64,000 nucleotides of DNA. It comes from Hanamia caeni (GTDB taxonomy: Bacteria; Bacteroidota; Bacteroidia; Chitinophagales; Chitinophagaceae). The stretch lies in the NCBI RefSeq assembly GCF_003721595.1, contig NZ_RJJR01000002.1:62001-126000 (forward strand). Reading direction: 5' to 3'. Position numbers and translations under genes: made by a program. The notes beneath the pieces were generated by a model, which was given only the letters and a program-made list of their open reading frames with translations, ran no database searches and was not told the DNA's origin. Shown piece after piece: positions 57,227-64,000 of this stretch (the first letter of the stretch is position 1; each line of letters opens with the position of its first letter).

Positions 57227-58194
57227 TACAATAGATTTTTTGATTTCATCCGGTAAAGCCAATTGATCAAAACAGGTGGAAAAAAACTAAGCATATAAAG
57301 CAGGTAATTGTCCCAGCGATAAGGATAAGTTCTGATCGCTTTTGAAAAAAGCGGTCTTGCTTTTTCTGGCTGATGATTATCCAATAAAAACTTTTTGCCA
57401 CACAAAGCATAATAAGATCCTTCTTTAATGTTTTTAAAATCCTGGCTTTGAATAATATTAAATAAATGACTTCCTTCCTTTTCGGTAATGCTTCCTTTAG
57501 TGATGATATCATGTTTCATTTTTCTAAAAATCCGGCCGCGCCATCTTTCATCAATGGTCACAGACGCCGGATTGAAACGAACCCTAATTAGTTGCTCCGG
57601 AAGATTATAAAACTTTCCATGTTTCAATAATTGTATCCACAGAAAATAATCTTCGAAATTGTGCGCCTGTTCAGAGTACCCACCACACTTGATTACAGCA
57701 TCTTTTCGATACATCACTGACGAATGAATAAAAGGACAGAATGAATAAATCTTTTGAACGATTTCGTCGTGTGTGTGGCCGGTGCATTTAAAATCAAACA
57801 AATGCTGGCCATCTTCTGAAATATATTCTGCATCACAACCGATGGTGATGTAGTCGGGATGTGTATCTAAAAATGAAACTTGCTGTGCCAGCCTTTGAGG
57901 AAAACAAATATCATCCGCATCAAATCTTGCAATGTAAATGGAGCTGGCTTTTGATAAACCTTTATTTAGCGCTGGAGCAATTCCTTTATGAGATTGATTG
58001 ATCGACACAATTCTTTCATCCTGAAATGAACGAATTACTTCTTCTGTGTCATCAGTGGAACCGTCATTGATAATCAGTAAATGAAAGTCACTAAAGGTTT
58101 GATGCAATACGGATTTGATTGCTTCAGCAATGTATTTTCCTGCATTGTATGCCGGCATCAGAACGGTCACTTTTGATGTTGTTTTCTTTATCAT
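57226..58194 (-). CDS. Glycosyltransferase family 2
   Basis: The 322-residue protein has the GT-A core: VTVLMPAYNAGKYIAEAIKSV, INDGSTDDTEEV, and the DxD site in ARFDADDICFPQRL. An acceptor region FCPFIHSSVMYRK follows, then a helical tail with repeated aromatic residues. GT2 enzymes invert the anomeric bond. It overlaps the upstream O-antigen-type gene by 4 bases. Confidence 0.92.
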   Translation of the reverse strand: MIKKTTSKVTVLMPAYNAGKYIAEAIKSVLHQTFSDFHLLIINDGSTDDTEEVIRSFQDERIVSINQSHKGIAPALNKGLSKASSIYIARFDADDICFPQRLAQQVSFLDTHPDYITIGCDAEYISEDGQHLFDFKCTGHTHDEIVQKIYSFCPFIHSSVMYRKDAVIKCGGYSEQAHNFEDYFLWIQLLKHGKFYNLPEQLIRVRFNPASVTIDERWRGRIFRKMKHDIITKGSITEKEGSHLFNIIQSQDFKNIKEGSYYALCGKKFLLDNHQPEKARPLFSKAIRTYPYRWDNYLLYMLSFFPPVLINWLYRMKSKNLL

Positions 58195-59810
58195 TTTCCA
58201 GCCTCCTCTTTCATATTTAAAAACAACAGCAATTCAAAAAACACCACAATAGATAATTGTTCAAACCAATAATCCGCAAAAAAAATTCCTGATAGAAAGA
58301 AGGTCAACGGAATCCCATAGCTCAGCTTTTTAAAATTCTTTAAGAAAAATCCCAAATAGAAAATGATGAATGCTGATAATCCCAACAGGCCATATTCGCT
58401 TAAAAGCTGGTCGTAAACCGAGTTTGGGTTGTTGGCAATTGAATGAAAGCCGTCTGGTTTTGTAAAATAACTCAGATACAGGTCCAGATGGTGTTTGAGA
58501 AAAGGTTCATTGATGTAAATAAATTGTTGCGGATAACCGCCTGCAATATTCAGTCCTGTAGTTTTGAAAGCAAGTTTCGAAGAAAAGTTTCCGGTACCGG
58601 TTCCGGATATAATTTTAAGAGGATTTTGCTTAAAAAAATCAAACGTTTGTTTGTAGGCAATGATTTTGCCCGGAAGTTTTGAATGATAATTCTCATTTGT
58701 AGATAAGGTTAATTCGTTTGAATGCAACTGAATAAATTGCTTCATATTGTCTTCAACGGGTGTAATGATAGATTTGTGCTGATAAGGAGCAGAATTAATA
58801 TCTGCAGTTGGAATTTCAGTTTTTTGAACCAAAGCAGCAGGATGAACAATTACTTTGTTTTCCTTGTCATTGAGCAAACGGTACAAACTATCCAGGTAAA
58901 GCGTTGCTATTTTTTCATTTCGTTCTTCGGCTGTCAAGGTGTTGTCTGGCCTCAGTGTTATTGGTGAAAGATTTTCAACAGTCGGTTTTTTATCTTCAGA
59001 ATTAATGATGTTCCCAAGATATGTGCTTACATAACTGTTATTCTGGGGCGAAACTTTTGCAAGAAAAATTACCAGCAACAGTAAACAAACAAATACAAGG
59101 CTTTTCTGATCGCGGTCTGTTCTGAAAATAAACATTAACAATAAAACAGCAGCAAGCAGAAAATTAGTAATGTTGCTTCCTGTCATCAACAAAATGATCA
59201 TGCAAAGCATCATCATTTTTACATTCTTTTTTGAAAGAAAATAAATCACGCCAAAGCCGTTCAATACTGCATTTGTAGTGGAAGTGTCGAAAGAAATTCC
59301 TTTGATATAATCACCAGTTCCGATGAAATATTTTTGATATTCGCCCTGGTAGAGATAAGGATTGATAGCCCCGGTTTTAATAACAATAATGACATAAGTC
59401 GAAATTGAAATCAATGCATTTAAAAGAAAATAAGCAATGATTGTGCGGTGAATAACAGCCTCAGAGCTTTGCTCAACGCATAACTTTAACTGGTGCATTG
59501 CAAGAATGCAAAGTGTCCAAAAAAATGTTCCTGTAAGAAAAGCGATTGTATAATTAATGTTTGTAAATCCGGCTGCAAGAATCCAGTTGAATATTGCAAT
59601 TCCGATAACAGCTAAATAAAAAATTGGAAGCCTTGAATTCCTGATTTTAAAATCAAGCTTGAAATTGAACTGCAATAAATACATCAAAAAAATAGCCGCC
59701 AGTTTTACAACCAGCTTCACATTCAAAAACAGGACAAGGAACAGTAAGAGTTTCCAGTCAATTGTTTTAAATGTGTTATCAATCTCAGCAGAATATCTTT
59801 TTAGTAACAA
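58191..59810 (-). CDS. Large O-antigen polymerase-like membrane protein
   Basis: The 539-residue protein has about ten transmembrane helices with a long periplasmic segment (about 255-440). The family's hallmark is near the end: GTGTGNFSSKL, IANNPNSVYDQLLSEYGLLGL. It resembles Wzy-type polymerases but is longer than usual (about 420-450) because of the soluble insert, whose function is unknown. With the protein at 53779 there are two such enzymes in one locus. It is upstream of the coupled glycosyltransferase block. Confidence 0.75.
   Translation of the reverse strand: MLLKRYSAEIDNTFKTIDWKLLLFLVLFLNVKLVVKLAAIFLMYLLQFNFKLDFKIRNSRLPIFYLAVIGIAIFNWILAAGFTNINYTIAFLTGTFFWTLCILAMHQLKLCVEQSSEAVIHRTIIAYFLLNALISISTYVIIVIKTGAINPYLYQGEYQKYFIGTGDYIKGISFDTSTTNAVLNGFGVIYFLSKKNVKMMMLCMIILLMTGSNITNFLLAAVLLLMFIFRTDRDQKSLVFVCLLLLVIFLAKVSPQNNSYVSTYLGNIINSEDKKPTVENLSPITLRPDNTLTAEERNEKIATLYLDSLYRLLNDKENKVIVHPAALVQKTEIPTADINSAPYQHKSIITPVEDNMKQFIQLHSNELTLSTNENYHSKLPGKIIAYKQTFDFFKQNPLKIISGTGTGNFSSKLAFKTTGLNIAGGYPQQFIYINEPFLKHHLDLYLSYFTKPDGFHSIANNPNSVYDQLLSEYGLLGLSAFIIFYLGFFLKNFKKLSYGIPLTFFLSGIFFADYWFEQLSIVVFFELLLFLNMKEEAGK
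59078..59094 (-). repeat. 17-bp dispersed repeat, copy 4
   Basis: Exact copy inside the polymerase-like gene (reading FVCLLLLV). The match with copy 3 extends to 20 bases. Confidence 0.35.
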
Positions 59811-59876
59811 TCTCTTATGATTTTTATAAGATGCGTTCTGAAATTCTAAACGTGGATTTTTTAGTTTCGGTTGCTA

Positions 59877-61307
59877 TTAAAAACCGGTAATTTTTCTAAG
59901 TACCAGCCAGTCATTTTTGCATAAAATTTTCGTAGAAAGAAGGAGGAGAAAGAAGATAAAAATGGAAAGTAAAAAAATCAGGATAATGTTGTCGAAAGCC
60001 TTTATTGATAAGCTTCCTGCTGCAGTTGCAATGAAAGGCACAAGGAGAAACGGAAGGATATTTTTTTTCAATTCTGATACAGCGGTTTTGATCCAAAACA
60101 AAACACTCTGCGCTGCAATAGACACAAGATAAGCAACGGCTGCGCCTTCAGCAGAAAAGTAGGAAATTAAAAAAATATTTCCGGCCACATTGATTACAAA
60201 TGTGATGAAGAAAACATAAAAGATCATTTTTAATTTCCCTTGTGAAAAATTAATTGTCCACAAAAAATTGTTGATATAAATGAAAGGCATTGAAGTCGAT
60301 AAAATGAGAATCGTATAACGATTTACTATTCCATATTTGCCATTCGTTAAAGAGTCAATTACCGGAACCCAAAGGATATTAAGGAGTAATGCAACCAGTG
60401 AAGCAATAATTATTTCGAATTTCAGCAATACAAATAGATCCTTGATTTTTTCGGAATGATTTTTCTCTTTGTGATGAAAAATTCTGGTAAAGCGTGGAAT
60501 TAAAACCGGTGCAATCACGAGCAAAGGCAATGTGGCCACTTCAAAAACTTTAAATGCAAAACTGTAATTGGCAAGCGCAATATTAGATGCAAGAATTCCG
60601 AGAAATATCCAGTCAAATCTCGCTATTGCTGAAGTAAAAATTACTACGCCTGCCTGTGGCAAGGATTCTTTCAACAAATTGAAATAAACACTTTTATTCC
60701 AGCGTATTGAAAATGGAATTTTCAAATATTTTTTAGTAATAAAGATTGAAAGGATGAATTCCGAAAGATCGCCAATAATAAAAACCAGAATTAATGTAGG
60801 TAAATTTAATTCAGAAAAAAAAGCAAGTATTATTAATCCACTTCCCTTTACAATATTGGAACAGACAGACATAAAAAATAAAGCATGGAATTTTTCCATA
60901 CCATTTGCTAGTTGTTTTAAAGGCGAAGCAAAAAAGATCATCAGCTTTCCGATTCCAAGAAACAATAATAAATAGTGCTTTTGCAAAAGAGAGGGGAAAA
61001 TAAAATAGGTAATGAGCATCAAGGCATAAAATCCAATGCCTGTACTGATTACATGAAATTGATAAGCAGAAAAAATTAATGCAGGATTTTCTTTTGCAGC
61101 AATTTTTTTCACCATCATCTGATCGATACCCAGCGATAAAATGCTGAAAAGAGTAAATAAAATGGCAAGCGACCAGTTAATCTCGCCGAAATCTTTTTTG
61201 GAAAAATAAACGGAAAGAACATAAAAAATTGCCAGCCCGCAAACCTGGTTGATGATTACCTGAAAAGAATTCGCTGAGATATCCCGAATAAATTTTCTTC
61301 TCATCAA
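59877..61307 (-). CDS. Wzx-type oligosaccharide flippase (MATE/MOP superfamily)
   Basis: The 476-residue protein has 12-14 hydrophobic helices and the family's opening FIRDISANSFQVIINQVCGLAIFYVLSVYFSKKDFGEINW, which corresponds to the conserved first helix pair. It moves undecaprenyl-linked glycan units across the inner membrane. With the Wzy-like proteins it indicates a Wzx/Wzy route; the ABC exporter at 40553 may serve a different product. It lies 66 bases from the next polymerase gene. No signal peptide is expected. Confidence 0.88.
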   Translation of the reverse strand: MMRRKFIRDISANSFQVIINQVCGLAIFYVLSVYFSKKDFGEINWSLAILFTLFSILSLGIDQMMVKKIAAKENPALIFSAYQFHVISTGIGFYALMLITYFIFPSLLQKHYLLLFLGIGKLMIFFASPLKQLANGMEKFHALFFMSVCSNIVKGSGLIILAFFSELNLPTLILVFIIGDLSEFILSIFITKKYLKIPFSIRWNKSVYFNLLKESLPQAGVVIFTSAIARFDWIFLGILASNIALANYSFAFKVFEVATLPLLVIAPVLIPRFTRIFHHKEKNHSEKIKDLFVLLKFEIIIASLVALLLNILWVPVIDSLTNGKYGIVNRYTILILSTSMPFIYINNFLWTINFSQGKLKMIFYVFFITFVINVAGNIFLISYFSAEGAAVAYLVSIAAQSVLFWIKTAVSELKKNILPFLLVPFIATAAGSLSIKAFDNIILIFLLSIFIFFLLLLSTKILCKNDWLVLRKITGF

Positions 61308-61365
61308 ATTTTGTTTATCTGGCCTAAACGGAAAATATATTTTGAAAAGCAGGTTTTTGAGACAG

Positions 61366-62664
61366 CTACTTTCCTTTTATAAACGGCTTCATCTTTAATG
61401 TGAAAAGAATTCCGCCACTGTTTAATTTCACTTTTCCTTCTCCCACACCTTTCAATGGAAGATTGATATAAGGCTCAGCAGCTATTGAGAATTGATTGTC
61501 TAGATAATATTGATAGCCAGCTGAAAAACTTAAGACAGAAAAGAAGTGTTTATTCTTATTTTTTATTGTATAATCTTTATTGTAAAGCTCCCCTGCAGGC
61601 GTTTTATAATAATAATCATAATTTTCTTTTTTCATCAGGTAGGAAGAAAGTCCTGTTGAGATGAACCAACTGTGATTTTTTAGCTTTTTAAAATTATAAT
61701 CAAGTTTAACTGGAATTTCATAAACCATGCAATTAGCCTCTACATTTTGGAGATGCCCATATCCTGTATTTCCGCCTTGCAAATCATAGTCATTTCCGTC
61801 AACAGAATAAATCTTTTTGGAAATATAAAAACCACTTCTGATGCTAACATTTTTTGAAACAGAATAATTTAAACCCGCTCCAAAAATTGCCGTCAATCTG
61901 CCAATTTTATTCTCATGAACGCCACTGATATCAGGGCCTGCAGACATACTAACTCCAAAATTATTTGCAAAACGCGAAGATGTTTTCTTTGATTTTTTTA
62001 TTGTTGATTTTTCTATTTCATTTTTTGTCAAATTATTCTCATCTTCAACCTTTTTGGTAGAAGAATTATTTTTGTTTGCGAAGGGTATAGGTTCACTTTT
62101 ATTTTCGGTTCCACTTTTTAACTCGTCTGGAAAATTTGCTATAGTTTTCCGGTTTTCATAATCAGCCTTTGAAACAGGATGTTGTTTTAATTCGTTTTTA
62201 TTTATTGTTAGGTTATTGTTGAAATGATTTTCAATTTTACTCTGACGGATTAAACGTTTAGAAGTTGGGTTTACTTTTTGATCAACTGCAATTGAGTCAT
62301 TATCATTTTTATACTCTTTAGAAGACGAAAAGTTCTTTGCAGATTCATTTTTTGGAGGAGAAATTTTTTCTATGGGATTGGATGCAGGTTTTTCTACCAA
62401 AGCCTTTTCTATATTATTTTTTAAAGACACATCTTGTGCAATATTGGAAGAATCTTTTTTCCCATTATTCATCACAAGAAAAAACACAAGAGTGCCCACG
62501 AGCAACAGAGATGGAAGAATGAAAAAGATCTTTTTTCTTTCTTTTTTCTGTGGAAGATGCTCGTCGAGAAGTCGCTCCATCTTTTCCCAAGCTTTATCAT
62601 CATATCCGGGATGGTAGTGCTCTGCAGCCTCTTTTATTTTCTTATCGTTTTCGTCATCCAACAT
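61366..62664 (-). CDS. Membrane-anchored outer-membrane-beta-barrel protein with anti-sigma-like N-terminus
   Basis: The 432-residue protein begins with a short helical region (YHPGYDDKAWEKMERLLDEHLP) seen in the sigma-partner proteins of this phylum. One transmembrane helix follows (about 44-62, IFFILPSLLLVGTLVFFLV), then a Ser/Asn/Lys-rich linker (65-230). The C-terminal region (about 235-432) looks like a PorT-type beta-barrel: alternating aromatic strands such as SVSAGPDISGV, GLNYSVSKNVSIRSGFYI, AEPYINLPLKG. It overlaps the sigma factor by 11 bases and so is probably its regulator or effector. Confidence 0.72.
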   Translation of the reverse strand: MLDDENDKKIKEAAEHYHPGYDDKAWEKMERLLDEHLPQKKERKKIFFILPSLLLVGTLVFFLVMNNGKKDSSNIAQDVSLKNNIEKALVEKPASNPIEKISPPKNESAKNFSSSKEYKNDNDSIAVDQKVNPTSKRLIRQSKIENHFNNNLTINKNELKQHPVSKADYENRKTIANFPDELKSGTENKSEPIPFANKNNSSTKKVEDENNLTKNEIEKSTIKKSKKTSSRFANNFGVSMSAGPDISGVHENKIGRLTAIFGAGLNYSVSKNVSIRSGFYISKKIYSVDGNDYDLQGGNTGYGHLQNVEANCMVYEIPVKLDYNFKKLKNHSWFISTGLSSYLMKKENYDYYYKTPAGELYNKDYTIKNKNKHFFSVLSFSAGYQYYLDNQFSIAAEPYINLPLKGVGEGKVKLNSGGILFTLKMKPFIKGK

Positions 62665-63301
62665 TTTTTGCTATTAATATTTTATTATCGTTCTTTAGTA
62701 TTTTTTGTAACTGTTGCCTCGCTTTAAAAAGATTTGATTTAGAAGTGCCGATTGAAATTTGCAATTGTTCTGCTATTTCTTCATGGCTAAACCCATCAAT
62801 TATAAATAAATTCAAAACGGTTCTATAGGCAGGTGAAAGATGTTGAATTGCACGAATGATCTCATCATAGGAAATTCTGTCAAATGCATTTTCTTCCCGT
62901 TGGGGGAGGCAAATAAGTGTCGTTTCAATTTCTGCTGTAAAATGATGTTTGTTATTTTTTCTTGAATGATCAATGGCTGTGTAAATCAGTATCTTTCTAA
63001 TCCACCCTTTAAACGAATTTACTTCGTCAGCATAGGCAGGCACGTATCTATGTATTTCTTTAAAAATTTTGAGAAAGCTATCGTTAAAAATTTCAATAGC
63101 ATCTTCCTTTCGTTTTGTGTACCGGTCGCAAATGGACATACCATAGCTGTAGAAAGAGTTATACAACTTTTTTTGGCTCTCTCGTTTATTCAGGATGCAT
63201 TCCCTGATAATCGTTCTTAGTTCATTTACTGATAACAAATTGAAAGCGTTATAGAAGGTTAAATCGAAATTAAATGCCGAAAGGTTGCCTTGTTGCAGCA
63301 T
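62654..63301 (-). CDS. ECF-type RNA polymerase sigma factor
   Basis: The 215-residue protein has sigma region 2 (CDRYTKRKEDAIEIFNDSFLKIFKEI, FKGWIRKILIYTAIDHSRK) and region 4 (AIQHLSPAYRTVLNLFIIDGFSHEEIAEQLQISIGTSKSNLFKARQQLQ). The length fits the ECF group; the N-terminal 30 residues are not conserved and a later start is possible. It is partner to the anti-sigma/beta-barrel protein next to it. It may control surface functions such as the neighbouring polysaccharide locus, but that is inference from position. Confidence 0.9.
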   Translation of the reverse strand: MLQQGNLSAFNFDLTFYNAFNLLSVNELRTIIRECILNKRESQKKLYNSFYSYGMSICDRYTKRKEDAIEIFNDSFLKIFKEIHRYVPAYADEVNSFKGWIRKILIYTAIDHSRKNNKHHFTAEIETTLICLPQREENAFDRISYDEIIRAIQHLSPAYRTVLNLFIIDGFSHEEIAEQLQISIGTSKSNLFKARQQLQKILKNDNKILIAKNVG

Positions 63302-63702
63302 TTTTTTAGACCTTGTTGTAATATTTTTTTGGGACCCGGGTCGGAAAGGTTATTTTCCTTTAAAACGACACTTTTCCGGCAATACTCTTTCCTTTCAGAA
63401 GTAATTTGTCAATATGCTTGCCGCATCTACAGCCAAATTACTCAGGATATTTTCGTTATTTTTATCCTCATTGTATTTTTTGCCTATCCCATGTAAAACA
63501 CCATGTTGAACAACACCGGCTTATTGAAGGGGCTGAAAGATATTCGACATTTTGCATAGCTACACCGCTACGAATGAAACCTGACATAATTCGTATTTAT
63601 GCAATCTTAAATTACCCCGGCAACAATATTTTTTTTATTTTTATACGATTCCACGATTGGCCAATATTATATTTCTTTTTTTTAAACATTGCTATTACAG
63701 AT
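63302..63702. other. Divergent intergenic region before the cytochrome-domain gene
   Basis: About 400 bases without a credible gene. It includes the palindrome GACCCGGGTC near 63333-63342 and an A/T-rich part before 63703. I see no clean TAnnTTTG box. Confidence 0.35.
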
Positions 63703-64000
63703 ATGAAATCAAAAACTTTTCTATTCACCATAGCTTTTATTACGGGTACCAGTTGCTGGGTATCATGCTATCAGGAAAATAATGACCAGGAACAACCTTT
63801 ACCAGATATCGTTTCTTACGATTATAATATTCGCCCTATTCTTTCTGATAAATGTTTTAAATGCCATGGCCCTGATGTAAGCAAACAGGAAGCGGGCTTG
63901 CGGCTTGATTTTGCAAAATATGCTTATGCTCCCTTACCGGAAATGAAAGGCGCCTTCGCGATCGTACCCGGCCACCCGGAACAATCTGAATTATTTAAGA
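63703..64000 (+). CDS. Planctomycete-type cytochrome c-domain protein (PSCyt1/DUF1549-DUF1553 type), N-terminal part
   Basis: An open frame starts with ATG at 63703 and runs off the edge after 99 codons. A lipoprotein-like signal (hydrophobic 6-22, Cys in WVSCYQ) is followed by the PSCyt1 motif: NIRPILSDKCFKCHGPD, GLRLDFAKYAY and VPGHPEQSEL. The family normally continues with the DUF1549 and DUF1553 domains in a protein of about 900 residues that is thought to act on polysaccharides or sulfated sugars. The haem site CFKCH is intact. Because only the start is present, the domain order after 99 residues is assumed. Confidence 0.85.
   Translation, partial: MKSKTFLFTIAFITGTSCWVSCYQENNDQEQPLPDIVSYDYNIRPILSDKCFKCHGPDVSKQEAGLRLDFAKYAYAPLPEMKGAFAIVPGHPEQSELFK

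Overview
The window comes from a chromosome of the phylum Bacteroidota, most likely a Chitinophagaceae-like member. Reasons: the best promoters match the TTG/TAnnTTTG consensus of this phylum; a DUF4834-type small protein is present; the sigma factor is next to a membrane-anchored beta-barrel protein; the integrase is of the Bacteroidota type; and the rimP-nusA-infB products have the family's features for this group. The species cannot be fixed from sequence alone.

Layout. (1) 1-540 is the N-terminal part of cytochrome c oxidase subunit II, on the minus strand. (2) 1155-12347 is one plus-strand operon of eight tightly spaced genes: a TPP enzyme of the pyruvate oxidase type, an enolase-superfamily enzyme, a GlcD-GlcF-like FAD/Fe-S dehydrogenase, a small membrane protein, a short-chain dehydrogenase, a PPC/DUF296 protein, a GH15 glucoamylase-like enzyme and a VKOR-like membrane protein. 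Two of the oxidoreductases end in C-terminal membrane anchors, so the operon looks like a membrane-associated carbohydrate/organic-acid oxidation module. (3) 12411-12695 has no protein gene but holds a strong promoter, a roughly 116-nt transcript whose ends pair with each other and run into a U-tract, and a second, bidirectional terminator: a candidate small RNA. (4) 12808-20034 is housekeeping: surA-like, infB, nusA, rimP (minus strand), a DUF4834 gene and a HAD phosphatase.

(5) 20140-40045 is a 19.9-kb integrative and mobilizable element inserted in the 3' half of a CAU-anticodon tRNA gene. A 43-bp exact repeat of the tRNA 3' end marks both ends. An identical 23-bp arm-type site (two tandem 11-mers) lies just inside each end, and a tyrosine integrase sits next to the right end. 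The element encodes a relaxase, a MobC-like accessory protein, a Toprim primase, a DNA-binding excisionase-like protein, an AEP-TOTE primase-helicase and a YhcG/DUF1016 nuclease. Its cargo is an AraC-controlled minus-strand array: two aldo/keto reductases, three paralogous cupins aimed at three compartments, an ABM monooxygenase, an NTF2-like protein, an SMP-30-like protein, a sugar dehydrogenase-cytochrome c fusion and a flavodoxin lipoprotein. A 10-bp direct repeat with 21-bp spacing lies between the AraC gene and this array and is the likely operator.

(6) 40553-61307 is a surface-polysaccharide locus: ABC exporter, five or six glycosyltransferases, two O-antigen ligase/polymerase-like proteins and a Wzx-type flippase. 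Embedded in it at 44373-52923 is an unusual group of three radical SAM proteins (two B12-binding type), three methyltransferases, an amidohydrolase and a nucleotidyltransferase, which suggests a modified glycan, lipid or secreted small molecule. (7) 61366-63301 is an ECF sigma factor with its membrane/beta-barrel partner, and 63703-64000 begins a large protein with a planctomycete-type cytochrome c domain that runs off the window.
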